Below are positions 1-11,590 of a stretch of DNA of 64,000 nt, piece after piece. How positions within the stretch are numbered: the first letter of the stretch is position 1; every line of letters begins with the position of its first letter. The position numbers were made by a program, and so were the translations under genes. The notes under the pieces are model-generated. The model did not search any database. It was not told where the DNA came from and worked only from the letters and a program-made list of their open reading frames with translations. This stretch comes from Pollenia angustigena (taxonomy: Eukaryota; Arthropoda; Insecta; Diptera; Polleniidae). The DNA is taken from NCBI GenBank assembly GCA_930367215.1, contig OV884057.1:111191284-111255283 (forward strand), given 5' to 3'.

Positions 1-694
1 CATTTAAAGTCTTTTATATCCCTGTAGTAAATAAAATAGTCAGTTGCAAAAAACACTAACTATAAATTAACTATTTTTCAAATGACTACAAATTGGTTTG
101 AATCTCATGCAGACATCAACCAAACATTTTGCATAGAGGCACACGTAAAACACAAACAAAAGAAAATAAGTAAAACAAGCATGCCATGAAGTAAAATGAA
201 AAATATATACAAACATATTTCAATAATAATAATTATTAAAAATAATAAAAATGAACGCAACACAAATCTGTTTATGAACACGAAATTATGTAGCGTATTT
301 ATTTCAGAACCATTTTTCATCATCATTTAATGCGAAATTTTGCTAAATAATAATTTCTATATAAAAATATATGAAGATATACATACATATTTTTTTGAAA
401 AAAATTATTTAAAATTTAAATAATTTATTATAAACTGACTATACTATTAATTAACTACAAATAGGTTGAAAAATAAGTAGTTAGTAGTCAGTTTAAAAGT
501 CATGCAAAGATGGCTAATTGACTATTGCCTATGACATTCGTCGACAAGGAAAAAAGTCACTTAATCAACTAGTTGTGGTTATAAAAAAACCAGTTTGAAG
601 TTACTTAAAAATGGGTTTGACTTCCTACAGGGTATGTTTCACATTTCCATTGTATGTGTATATGCATTTGTTTACTTTAAAAATCTAAACATAT
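1..694. other. AT-rich intergenic or intronic stretch, nothing recognised
   Basis: I see no splice-flanked coding segment, RNA gene or terminal-repeat element here. The short open frames have random composition. It may belong to the long intron of Myo31DF, whose first exons must lie further left. Confidence 0.5.
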
Positions 695-1844
695 CAGTCA
701 AATCCCGATAATTCGTACCCCGATAAATCGTAATTCCCGATAATTCGTAATAAACTGTCGGTCCCTTGAAAAAATCTCGTTAATTCGTAAAATTTCCATA
801 CATTTTGGCCCCCTCGCTAATTCGTAATTTTTTTGCAAATAAAATCTTCTTTACCTCTTATAAATCGTAATTGTTTGCTAACTACCACTTATAATTCGTA
901 ATAAAAACAACAGAAACATGGCAAGAATGATTTTTTGTTTACCACTATTTTATTTTTGCGTGGTTTTATGCTTGTGTGTGGGTTTATTTTCTTAAGATCA
1001 GTTTGTTACATGAATAATTTTTATGTTTAATTTTTAATAATTGTTTTTTATGTTTTTTTTAACGTTTTAGTAAATAAATTCAAAAACCCCGCTTATTATA
1101 CCCTCCACCACAATTAGTTGTGAAGAGGGTATATTCAGTTTGTCATTCCGTGTGAAACTTTTTTACTATTCATCTCAGACCCCATAATGTATATATATTC
1201 TGGGTCCTTGAGTAATTCTAAGTCGATTTAGCCATGTCCGTCTGTCTGTCCGTCTGTTGAAAACACGCTCACTTTCGAAAAACTCAAAAGAAATCCACAA
1301 ACTTGGTGTCAAATTGCTTGTAGTTATCCTAAGCAGTTTGGGATTGAAATTCAGCAAAATCGGTTCAGTAGGACCAGATCTATGAATCAAAATGTGGATC
1401 CACCACCTAAAAAAATTGATAATTTTGTTACAAAAAACAACATAAATGCTGGAACAAGGCACGGAATGAGATAAGATTTTGCAAAAATTTGTTTTAGTTG
1501 ACTGGAAATCACGCTGTGAAATTTCGTGATGATCGGTCCATAATTTACCCTAGGCCCCATATAAACCCTACTACCGGAAAACAGTTTAGTCGCCTAAAAC
1601 CATAATTAATAACAAATCGTCACAGTTTAAGATAATAATAACATCATACAGATATTACTCCTTAAACATTCGAACTGTCGGTGGAGGGTATCAAAGATTC
1701 GGCACAGCCGAATATAGCACTCTAACTTGTTCGTATTAATTTTATTTTAACCCCGTTAAATCGAAACCCCGCTAAATCGAAAACCCCTATAATTCGTAAG
1801 AAATGGCCGGTCCCTTGCGATTACGAATTATCGGGATTCTACTG
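695..1844. mobile_element. pogo/Tigger-like nonautonomous DNA transposon
   Basis: The left end at 695 reads CAGTCAAATCCCGATAATTC. The right end, in reverse complement from 1844, reads CAGTAGAATCCCGATAATTC. The subterminal sequence repeats the motif ATAATTCGTAA many times in both arms. A TA dinucleotide follows the right end, and a TA lies one base away on the left, as expected for a TA-targeting element. CAGTA-type ends are typical of the pogo/Tigger branch of Tc1/mariner. No transposase frame remains, and a mini-me-like repeat has been inserted inside. Family placement is by the end sequence only. Confidence 0.7.
1094..1732. repeat. mini-me-like Dipteran interspersed repeat (GTCY core)
   Basis: Starts TTATACCCTCCACCAC, has a (GTCC/GTCT)n core at about 1235-1256, and the phrase TATATATATTCTGGGTCCTTG near 1187. 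It ends near GGCACAGCCGAATATAGCAC. This layout matches the mini-me/DINE-type nonautonomous repeats known from Diptera. It lies inside the pogo-like element, so it is the younger insertion. Related copies occur at 6606, 39245, 44500, 63067 and 63901. Confidence 0.65.
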
Positions 1845-3712
1845 TATATATTTGTATATTTGGAAATATGTTGTATTGTAGGTTGTTTTGTCGCAATTCC
1901 ATAGATATACTTAAAAAGTACCAAAAAAAAAGAGCAAAATTACCCGCATTCAATGTAACATACAAGCCGCCCATCACTGTCTTACAAATGTCACGTAACA
2001 ACGGCATGAAATTCTATTTTATACAGATTGGTACGTTGCAACTACGGTACATTGCATTTCAGTAAGCTTTTGTATTGGTTTTCATATAACAAAAAGAGAA
2101 CAGCTGATGGATACAGTACAGATACGGTACAGCAACGTTCGCCTAACTGAGCCTTAATTTGCAGAGCAAACGTAACGGAGACCTCTAGGCCGTTGTAGTG
2201 GAATGGACCAGAGTATCTAGCGTGCTCACTGCTTCCTAGCGTACCGGGCACCTTAAATGGAATAAATAAAAAACTGTTAATAATTTTTTTTCCTACATAC
2301 ATAAGAACCTAATAAAAATATTTGTATGTATAAGTAACTGACCATTTGCAATTTTAAAAATATTTTCTTTTGTCGTAGGTTCTTGACCATATTTGTATGA
2401 TCTTTATTTGTTTGACAAACGTTTAAATTTAGTTTAAAAGACACACAAAACTAGTATTTAGTTTATCGGGTATTTAATTATACATAATGAATTTGAGTAA
2501 TGGCAGCAATTTTCTTGTTAATTCTATATTTGTAAAGTCTACATTCTTTATATTATTAAGTAGAACGGAAATATTTAACCATATTTGTGAATTCCATTTG
2601 ACAAACATTTGATCAAATTGGTTCGACCAAACGGTTGGTAGATTAAAAAATTTAAAAAGCAAATTATTTTTGAGAATTTGAAAGAAACAAGTAAATGTTT
2701 TGAGAAAAATTATTCCTACGTATTGTTTGTTGGCAAGATCATGCAATTTATAGAGAATCCATACGAAGGCTCGGTTTTGTGTTACATATTAATAAAATGA
2801 CTGACCCATCACCAACGTGGGAGTTGCAAATATAAATCTCGCGAACAAGAGTAGCTTTAGAAGTAACGATTTAACATTTTTTTTCTTTTGTAAATATGCA
2901 CCTGTTTTTATAAACGGGAGAACAATTAAAAGTTAATGCGCCGCAGCGATGCTCTGGAGATTTCCAATTGATTAGCACGTATTATGTATTTCTTACAACA
3001 TCCACAGATTCTCGACTGCTAACAGGTCGACCAACAGTTTTTGTGGCTCATTACCGACTGAGCGATGGGGGCTAATTTCGGGAGTCGTGATCGAAACTTT
3101 TTCGATTCGAAAGCACTTTTATTTCTGTTTCTTTCAGTCGATACTGAACGAATCGAATCTACTCACCAAATCGTTTAATGATATCTATTCTGGTTCAAAA
3201 GTTAACAAAAGTAGCTATGTGTAACCCATATACAGAATTCAAGTTGTTCTTGATAGTCTTTTACATATACTGCTTGTCAAAATTTACATAAATTGAAAGC
3301 TGCGACGTAGGCTGCATTCAATTTTTGAGAAATTTACTTTCAAGATTTCATCAAGAAAACAATTTATAAAGATAAACGAAAAATTTGCTCACTAACCTTG
3401 AAATCAGCTGTTTTCTTGAACGTAAATTGAAACACTCACTGGCAAGAGAATTTTAAAGGCAAGTTCGTATCAATTTTTAAAAGTATGAGTGTATTGGTAA
3501 AAAAGTGTGAGTGTATTTAAACTTGATAGGCAAAACTTGATCGTGTAACCCTCAAGTTAGTAATAATTTTGTTGTAGGTGACCATATTGCCAAATATGTT
3601 TACTCTGGGTGCACTTAGAAACTGTAAATAGAAGGATCAAAATATAAAAGTCTGCAATCACTCAAAAAAACATATGCATAAAGATAACCACGCGTTTTAT
3701 GATAATTTAAAT
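1845..3712. other. Non-coding stretch with one truncated MITE end
   Basis: Mostly unassigned AT-rich sequence. At 3067-3160 there is one end of a MITE (GGGGGCTAATTTCGGGAGTC, then a palindromic TTTTTCGATTCGAAAG block) that matches the termini of the complete element at 35001-35444. No partner end was found nearby, so it is a fragment. No exon-like segment was recognised. Confidence 0.45.
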
Positions 3713-5159
3713 CAGTGTTGCAAAATTGAAATTTTGAAATAGTACTGAACTTCAACTAAAAGAGTATTTTTCCCACCAAATGGTACTTTTTGTTAAAAAA
3801 AAACAATAATTTATGAAAATAAGAGGAACAAAAAATATTTTATGAAAATTCATTAATCTAATCTAATCTAATGTTATTCGCCATATTATTTCTATATGGC
3901 CTCATATTATTCAATAAGTGGCACAATGGTTTCCATTAAAATATGGCGCAACCCTATTAAAAAAAACACAAACTATAAAGCAAAACAACATAGTACATTG
4001 TTGCAAACTCATTTCACAGTATATTGCACTTCTTTTCTGATTTCGATTCTTGCCAATATATTGTGCCACCTTCGAATATAGCCCATTGGCGATAAAATTG
4101 AACAGTTAGGTACTGCCTGTCTGTAGAACGCGAGCGCAAAAGTGACTCGTTCAAAATTTCAAAATTTGTCTTTGTTTTAAATGTACAAACAGGCAGTTAT
4201 TTTGCAAGTGTATGAGCCGCTTAAGGTACGTTTTTTCAGTATTTTCTAAAAAAATATTTGAAATAGTTCATATATTTTGAATAAGTAAATAAGTTAAAGA
4301 TTTTATTTCTGCCAACATATTGTAACTATAACAGCAACTACCAGTTGATTTTAATAGATATTTAGTTTTAATCAAACTTAAAACAGTTTCTACATGTAAT
4401 CGATTTCATCCTTTGCTTTTTACATCATTTTGCATTTGAAAATGTGCGTTCAATTGATGCTCAGAAATGTGGTATCGATAAAATACCAAAAGAAATATAT
4501 GAAATGTCAGCAAACATTAGCTTCGTTCTTAATATTGGATATATTTTTCCAAGAAATTTAAATATATTCAGTTCTGAAATGCTTTATTTTTGAAAGATTC
4601 GCTAGAACACGGAATTGAGAATTGATATTATTATAGTTTTCGTTTGTAAATAACATTTTTTCGGAAACAATAATATTTTTGGATTGAAGCTGATTATCAC
4701 TTTTAAGGTTTTATGTTCAAAACAAAATTTAGTTTCGCACATTGTCGAATAAAACGATTTCCCAGTTTCTTTTACTAAATAAACCATTTCCTGTATATTG
4801 CATGTTTCTATAAATATGGTTTTCATTTAAATTTTCCACTAACATATCATCCAATGCATCCATTTTTATAAATTTTCTTGCCACTTGTAAGAACAAATAT
4901 CGTATTCTGGAAAGCAAAATATGAATCCTGGCGTCCACGCTTTGCATTTCAATATAAACGTCGTTAATCATTTTTAAAATACAACATTATAAATTTTGCA
5001 ACAAACATATGATAACCTAAGCCTGCTATCGAAATGATCACATCACAGTTAAAAAGCTCTTGGGATAAAAAGTCCTAAAAACTACGCGGGGGTACTGCGG
5101 TTTTTTTAATATGAAAAAGTACTGAAAAAAGTACCAAAGTACTGAATTTTTCAACACTG
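3713..5159. mobile_element. hAT-type element with exact 8-bp target duplication
   Basis: Ends are CAGTGTTGCAAAATT and its near inverse AATTTTTCAACACTG. Both are flanked by ATTTAAAT (3705-3712 and 5160-5167). CAG-ended TIRs with an 8-bp duplication are diagnostic of hAT. On the minus strand at 4729-4971 a decayed frame contains a segment around RIRYLFLQVARKFIKMD that may be a remnant of a hAT transposase; that is only a weak impression. The element cannot encode a working transposase. Confidence 0.8.
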
Positions 5160-5167
5160 ATTTAAAT

Positions 5168-5562
5168 CATTTGCTCTCAATTTATTATTTTATAAAATTT
5201 TTAATGTTCTGTTTCTGAAATACTAAATACATTCCTTTTGGCTCTTTTACCAAAATTAATTAGCATTAACCCATTATCAGCCAGACCTTTTTATGAATTG
5301 TGGAGTGAAACACATTGTCCTTTTTGTCCAAAATACATACTTTTTTCAGCGTTTTTACCCGGCAATTTAAGATGCCAGTGGACATTAGGGTGTCCCAAAA
5401 TTTTTTTTGTAAGAGGCTCAAGCATAATTTGAAAGCTTATAGGGTAAAGTATTTTTGATTTTTTTTTTAGAATTTTCGGAATAGGTTTAGAGGTCGCGCA
5501 AATGGAGTTTTCATAAAAAAACGGAGTTTTCATAAAAAAACGGAGTTTTCATAAAAAAAACG
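5168..5562. repeat. Short stretch with a ~19-bp tandem repeat
   Basis: From about 5502 the phrase GGAGTTTTCATAAAAAAAC is repeated three times, and a fourth start of it (GGAGTTTTCGGCC) forms the outer end of the inverted-repeat element that begins at 5563. The end of that element has therefore been locally duplicated, or it landed in such a repeat. The remainder is unremarkable. Confidence 0.5.
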
Positions 5563-5722
5563 GAGTTTTCGGCCATTTATTTAACTTAACTCATAACTTG
5601 GTTAACACCACGAGTTTCTTCACTTTTGAGGAAACAGTTTTAAAGAAAAGTATCCAAGCTTTATTCCTGTGGGAAAAAATTATAAGTTTTGGTGATGAGT
5701 GTACTCATTTAGATACCCTTAA
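5563..5722 (+). repeat. Left arm of the long inverted repeat
   Basis: Pairs with 11591-11750 on the other strand. Landmarks are GGCCATTTATTTAACTT, CATAACTTGGTTAA and TATCCAAGCTTTATTCCTGT. The arm is interrupted at its TTAA (5719-5722) by the piggyBac-like element and continues at 10322. Confidence 0.8.
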
Positions 5723-6605
5723 CCCATTTTGTACCGCCGTTGCGTTTTCGCAACACCATCTTTGGATGCATATAAAACTGGCTTTAACACTTCGATTTGA
5801 ATAATTTTGATTTTCATCGTTTAGTTTAGAGGCTTTACTATTACCCTCTGACTTTAAAAATAATATTCCTCCGTTGTTTCATTAAAATCAACAAGCTTTA
5901 AAAACAGTCCAAAAAAATGCTGTTTTAGAAACGACGTAATATATATTAAAAAAAAAATAAAAATTTTTTTTCGCTCTTTTATTTAGATAGTAAAAGCTTT
6001 GAAAAACGTTTATCAAAAATCCATAAATGAAAATATAGTTCCATTTTTTCAGAATAATCTTCCAAAAATCAGTGTTGCGAAAACGCAACGATGGCTAATT
6101 GCATGCAAAACACTTTTTTCTCTTTTTCTTTTTTCTTTTCTTCTAAGCTCGCTCTTTATTCGAGAGAACTGTTCTCATTTTATTATGTTTTTTTATTTCT
6201 TGAATGGAACTGCAATATTGCCTTGCTTTTGGTTGATTTTGCATTCATATGGTTGCAGGGTTGTTAGGCTTTTTTCTTCAAAAATCGTCAAAACTTTGAA
6301 CAAAATTCGTCAAAATCGTCATGAAAAGTTAACAAAATCGTCAACAAATCGTCAAATATTTAAATTTTACAAATTGGAGACAATTTATTGCATTGAGTGG
6401 TTCAAAAATCTAAATTTTTAGCAAGAAATTATATTGATGATAAAGAAAGTGATATTGTTAAGTTTTATTCTATTTATTTCAGCAAGTGGACTGAAATATA
6501 TTTATCATTTGAAAAGAAATACATTAGACAAAATATATTTTCATAAAAACATAACAAACATTTATTTATTTAATTTATCCATATTCACAAAAACATTAAA
6601 TAAAC

Positions 6606-6868
6606 AAGTAAGAAAGTATAGTCGGTCAAGCCCGACCATATGATACCCTACACCACAGTATTTAAAAACACATCATGCTTATGTATTCATATAAATATAG
6701 ATTTATATGCTTATAAACTTCATGAACATCGGGTTGAAATTTTGTGAGAGGCAGAAATTGCCCCCTACCTCCCCTTGTGGTCCTATTTTTGAAAAACTGT
6801 ATAGCTAATGTGTCCATATAGATATGGATCTATCTATTATACCCTCTCCACTATTGTGGTGTGGTTAT
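6606..6868. repeat. mini-me-like repeat fragment
   Basis: Begins AAGAAAGTATAGTCGGTCAA with the palindromic CGGTCAAGCCCGACC and TATGATACCCTACACCA. It continues with GAGGCAGAAATTGCCCCCTA and GGTCCTATTTTT, and ends near TATACCCTCTCCACTATTG. The middle phrase recurs in the arrays at 56640-57010 and 57830-58140. Confidence 0.5.
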
Positions 6869-6898
6869 AAAAATAAAATAATTTTTGGTATTCTTTAA

Positions 6899-7069
6899 TT
6901 AGGCTTGAGTTCATCAAATTTAATTTTCATTAATTTATTTTCACTGAGGGAAGGAATTTTTTGTTTTTTTTTTTTATCAATAAATTTTAATAAAAACTCC
7001 AAGTTGTAAAAGTCCTTCCCTCAGTGAAAATAATTTAATGAAAATTAAATTTGATGAACTCAAGCCTTA
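6899..7069. repeat. Foldback MITE, ~57-bp arms
   Basis: The left arm begins TTAGGCTTGAGTTCATCAAA. The right arm is its inverse, ending TTTGATGAACTCAAGCCTTA, with an A/T-rich spacer of about 55 bp. The ends read TTAGGC and GCCTTA. A diverged single arm (AAATTTAATGAACTTTAGCC) occurs at about 52377 inside a different hAT element. Confidence 0.7.
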
Positions 7070-7143
7070 TTAAACAATATCAATAATTAAAAATTAAAAA
7101 TTAACAGTTCAACAAAAATCAAAATTGCTCAAAAAATAAAATC

Positions 7144-7313
7144 TCATTTGCTATTAACTCGAGCTATCTTTAAATGATTAATTTTTAGCGCTATGCAAAT
7201 TGTTTTTACTGTTGAAGGTGATACACCAAGTGTTCTGTCTAAATCAACAGTCTTTTTACCCGACTTGAAACGATTTATGACGTCCAATTTTAGTTCCAAA
7301 CGAGTGCATTTTC
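7144..7313 (-). pseudogene. Fragment of a pogo/Tigger-type transposase N-terminal HTH
   Basis: The minus strand reads through about 56 codons with the pattern RLELKLDVINRFKSGKKTVD, then LDRTLGVSPSTVKTI, then a stop. This is the CENP-B/Psq-like helix-turn-helix found at the N-terminus of pogo/Tigger transposases (basic start, EKLxVIxxxxxG, LGVSxSTVxxI). No DDE domain follows. It sits inside the hAT element at 6256-7902 and is not linked to any intact pogo ends. It is probably a captured or accidentally included fragment. Confidence 0.6.
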
Positions 7314-8076
7314 TTCACTTTTTCTACACAAGTTCTTATTAAGAACTAACTTCTTACTTCCTAACACTCAACTATACTTAGAATAACTTACCTAACAGAA
7401 TTAAATGGGAATTCGGCTTTTTACACGCAAATAGAAAAATTCTTCAAATATGATTATGACTTCAGCGAAAAAATGAAATCGTATGTAGCGACGCAAATCG
7501 AAATCATTAAAACGCAAAGCGGATTAAACCAATTTTAAAACGCGGACCAAATAGGACCGACACAAATCGGGGCTCTAGTGTATATTTTTTTTGCCGTATC
7601 GATGGCATTCATTTAATTGTAGAATTCGAATTACTTATGCTTATAATGAAAACCACCTGGTTTGTGATGTGGGAAGAACTTTTTTTGTTTAAGTTCTAAT
7701 AATTTTTGTATATCGAAAAATGATTTTTACGTTTTGAACTGTTCCCAATATAATTGTTAATATTCTTGTAAGTGTTTTGCTGATGCCAGAAAATCGTCAC
7801 AACACTATTACTTTTAGTTTAAAAATCGTCAATCGTCATTTAACTGTATTTTCACAAAAAAATCGTCAAAATGACGAAAAATCGTCACATCTAACAACCC
7901 TGTATGGTTGCTATGTACCATGGTTGCTATGATCTATTTTTTTTTTGCCTTTGATTTTTTTTAGTTATTATTTTATAAGTGCCGTTATATAAAACGCTTC
8001 AAATATTTAGATGCTTATGCTTTTACATTTCATTCATTTGAGTTTAAAGTTTAAGTTTTGTGAATTCGGTATCATA

Positions 8077-10033
8077 ATGTCCGTGAAGAAATTTTTAACT
8101 CAGAAAGAAATCGAAGTTTTTATTGCTGAATGTAATGACAGTGATAGTGATCAAGAAAATCAAATAGAGTTTAATAAAAATACTCAAATCGTTTATATTC
8201 TGCCCGCTAATGCGGGTGAAGTCACTGACGAAGAGGATATCGATGATGGGGAGCTTGTCAAAGAAATTCCAGATAATTCGGAAGTTTGTGGGGAAATTGA
8301 AATTGAATACGATTCTCAGGTAGATGATTTTGCTGCGCCAGTTACCCACCAAAAAACTGAGCACGAGTCAACTTCTACGTATAAAACATATACTCAAGAA
8401 GTAAAATTTGGTGTTTCAAAATGGAGAAAATCAAAACGGATCAATTTTGACTTTGACTATCCAGAAGAATCTTCCGTCTCCCAACTTCAGAACAAGATCG
8501 TGGAATCAATGGGTAAATTTATATAGAAAATATTTATGTATACGTCATTAGTTTTGATATTTGTAAATGTAGATGGAAAATCACCCTTAGAGCTATTCCT
8601 TCAATATTTTGACACTGAAATTATGGATATGCTTATAAAATATTCCAATACTTATGCTAATCAGAAGAACATACCAGTGCAAATTACCAAAGAGAATTTG
8701 TATCGTTTCATTGGCATCCTTATTCTGTCGGGGCACCACACAGTTCCCCACATCCAGCATTATTGGTCCACTCAACCAACATTGGGTGTGCCCATCGTCA
8801 AGCAATCTTTATCGCGTCAAAAGTTTCAAAAGATAAAAACTGTATTTCATCTGATGGATAATAATGAAATGGACATTTCTGATAGATTTGCAAAAGTGCG
8901 TCCACTGATTGACGATTTAAATCGAAAGTACAATCAGTTTGGAATTTTTTCTACGTTTTTGCCAATAGATGAACAAATGATCTCTTATTTCGGTAGACAT
9001 AAGTAGCTGCAAAATGTTTATTCGCCGTAAACCAATACGCTTTGGTTTCAAGTACTGGTGTCTTTGCTCCGATTCTGGATATTTGTTTGAAGCTAATCCA
9101 TATGCTGGCTCAGCTTCACCATATGATAAATCGATTGGCTTAGGAGCTTTTGTAGTTTTAAAACTGTTAGAATCAGTTTCAAGTCCAGAACAACATGCGG
9201 TTTATTTCGACAATTTTTTTTCGTCGTATTACTTGTTCTGCTTACTTAGCGAAAGAAAGTTTCGAGCAACTGGAACAGTAAGATCTAACCGTCTAAGAGG
9301 AGCAAAGGATATCCTTGCTACAGGGTGATCTCTCAGCAAACATGAATACGACCACTGCTTTGAACAAAATAATAAGCAATTAGTATGTCGCTGGCAGGAC
9401 AATTCGGAAGTTACCGTAATTTCTAATTTTGTTGCAGCTACTCCAGAGGTTAATACTAGCCGTTACTCAAAGAAAGAGAAAAAGATGGTAAATTTTTGTT
9501 TGGATATGCAAATTTAGAATATACGTTCACATGTATAATTTTTAATATTTTAGGTTTCCGTCCAACAGCCAAATCTAATAAACGACTATAACAAGCATAT
9601 GGGTGGTGTAGACCTACACGATAATGCTGTGTCATATTATCGTGTTGCAGTTCGGGGAAAAAAGTGGTGGTGGCCTTTATGGACAAATGCAATTAATAGC
9701 ACTACAGTCAATGCTTGGAAAATCCACTGCCTAATTGCTAAAGCCGAAGGAACCAAACCATTATCACAAATAAATTTTAAAGCTGAGATAGCTACCAAAT
9801 TGCTTCTTTTTCAAGAAAATCCTGATATTGAGCCGATGCAGGATGTTGACCTTAGTAAATTAGATAACCAAAACAATTTACCTCGAAGTAATATACGCGA
9901 ACATGTTATATGGAAAATTCGAGACGGAAAAAGAAAGATATGCAATGAATGTCATTCGCAAAGTATTTATCAATGCAAAAAATGTAATGTCACATTGCAT
10001 CCCAAGTGCTTTGACAAATACCATAACAGTTAA
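8077..10033 (+). pseudogene. piggyBac-like transposase, two introns, one frameshift, one stop
   Basis: The DDE transposase would cut and insert its element at TTAA. The ATG at 8077 starts an acidic N-terminus. An intron at 8513-8572 (GTAAAT...TGTAG) is spliced in frame into DGKSPLELF. The catalytic regions are visible as LPIDEQM (first Asp, about 8965), HAVYFDNFFSSYYLF (second Asp, about 9205) and MGGVDLHDN (third Asp, 9599). A second intron lies at 9488-9553. The C-terminus has the Cys-rich domain KICNECHS...CKKCNVTLHPKC. A single-base frameshift occurs at about 9003-9010 (the frame runs to a stop at 9006, and the next begins around SCKMFIRRKP). An in-frame TGA lies at 9326-9328. The copy is therefore dead unless these are sequencing errors, but it is recent enough to retain its TIRs and splice sites. 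Confidence 0.85.
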
Positions 10034-10644
10034 AATTAGATTTTTGTAATAATAAAACACTATATTTTTAACTAAAATGCTAAAAAAAAGTTGTTTTATT
10101 TTAATTCTAGCGAAAAATTAAATAAAATAATTATTAATACCTAAAATGTGATTTGCATGTAATAACCAACGTTGCGTTTTCGCAACACTTCACCATGCCC
10201 AACATGGTCAACCGATTTTTTTAATTTTCATTTTCAGTAATCAGGAGGTTGATAGGAACCAGCATACCAAAATTTGTAAAGAAATGTAAACGATTTCGGG
10301 TAGTGGTACAAGATGGGTTAATTACATTTTTTCGTAATTTTTTAACAAATTCTGAAAATAACGGCTTATTACTTTTCAAATTTATATGAAAGGTATTAAA
10401 ACTAGGGACGCGATTTTGAAAACCGATAAGTTCAAACAATTAAGAAAAACAAAAATGGAATTTTGACCTACAGTTTCCGAGTTATACCATTTTTATAGTT
10501 TGTACCTTAAAAATGGTGATACTTTTTTCGTTATAATAATTGTATATTTCCATAATTTTTATAGTTAGGTTTTAACTGTCATTAACTTCTGACATTTATT
10601 GATCTGAATCGTTACACGCTGTCATTTTCACTTTCTATTTTATG

Positions 10645-11365
10645 TGTGCTCCAGGGGCTCTCAATCGGGCTCGCTGAATGATGCAAATTATCTATTCTTT
10701 GAAAATATGCAGTTTCCGAAACCAGTTGCATTCTTATATAGACAAATCAACAGTTGATGCCTTGCTTGAATTAAGTTCATTTATTTTAAGAATAAATATC
10801 AAATATTGGTACCTCTGCCAGTGCCCTCGATACGCTCCTCTCAATGATCTGAGCCTATTAAAGGAATTGGATAGTTATAAAATTATTAATAAAGCAGTTG
10901 CAAAAGCCTCGCTTTAACTTTTCTAGGTCATCAGTGGTACTTTACTCCGAAATTGGCTGCCCCAGCGTTTTTTGATGAACGTATCGACACTAAAGCTTAG
11001 CACTTAATGACAAAAAAAACTTGCATATACTCCATGCAGCGATTATGAAGTAGCAAATGTAACTTTAACAGAAGAAAACTTTAGAAATAAAGAAATTCAA
11101 CAATTCATTTCAAAAGCCAGTCTAACTTTTTTTGAAGCTTGCAATATTTCAATCGTTTTTTTAAAAATAGATCCACAGAATTGGAAAGCCAACAAGTCAT
11201 TTCAAGAGGCAAAGAAAAAAGTTCAACAATTACAAGTAGTAAATGATGTGGTAGAACGAGGTGTGGCTTTGGCTAATACTTATATTAATGTCACAACTTC
11301 TTAAACTGATTACCAGAACTTGTTGCAAGGTATAGAACTACATCGCAGGAACCTCAATAAATGAT
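10645..11365 (+). pseudogene. Decayed gene of an unnamed protein family (VVNDVVERGV motif)
   Basis: Three stretches in shifting frames read as one protein: CPRYAPLNDLSLLKELDSY (about 10831), then GHQWYFTPKLAAPAFFDERI (about 10925-10985), then a long piece at 11035-11303 containing LTFFEACNISIVFLKIDPQN and QVVNDVVERGVALANTY. It finishes with TDYQNLLQGIELHRRNLNK. From memory, the patterns RHxWYLxxxLxxLxxFD and VxNDxAERGVxL occur in uncharacterised multi-copy proteins of insects and Hydra; I cannot give a function. At least two frameshifts and one stop interrupt it. It lies between the arms of the inverted-repeat element and may be that element's own gene or a captured one. Confidence 0.5.
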
Positions 11366-11590
11366 TTTTCACAGAGCTGGCAAACAGCTTATAATAACAT
11401 ATACTGGGTATAAAGATAAAAACGGGTATAACTCAGGAATGGTAGGAACAAATTTAAAAATTGTTTATTCATATTAATAAGAATTAATTTGTCTTCCAAA
11501 CTGCATCATTAGTTTTTTTGTTTTTATTTAAACTTAAAAAGTTTTAAAGCGTTATTACAAAATTTTTTAAAAAATTACGAAAAATTGTAA

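Larger units (their letters stand above)
6256..7902. mobile_element. hAT-type element inside the piggyBac, exact 8-bp duplication
   Basis: Ends are CAGGGTTGTTAG and CTAACAACCCTG, flanked on both sides by TATGGTTG (6248-6255 and 7903-7910). Subterminal regions are dense in the motif AATCGTCA and its inverse, a typical arrangement for hAT transposase binding sites. The interior is a patchwork of a mini-me-like piece, a foldback and a pogo-type HTH fragment. There is no hAT transposase frame, so the element is nonautonomous. It is younger than the piggyBac it interrupts. Confidence 0.85.
5723..10317 (+). mobile_element. piggyBac-family transposon with TTAA duplication
   Basis: The ends are CCCATTTTGTACC on the left and GGTACAAGATGGG on the right, a 13-bp inverted repeat with one mismatch. 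Both are flanked by TTAA (5719-5722 and 10318-10321). Subterminal copies of TTGCGTTTTCGCAAC occur near both ends (5749 and about 10171). Size is 4595 bp, or about 2.9 kb without the hAT insertion at 6256-7902. It encodes a piggyBac transposase on the + strand, now interrupted. TTAA specificity and the DDD transposase agree with the piggyBac superfamily. Confidence 0.85.

Noticed and set aside
5999..6421. 140-codon open frame
   Set aside because: It crosses the junction between piggyBac and hAT sequence at 6256, so it cannot be a natural gene.
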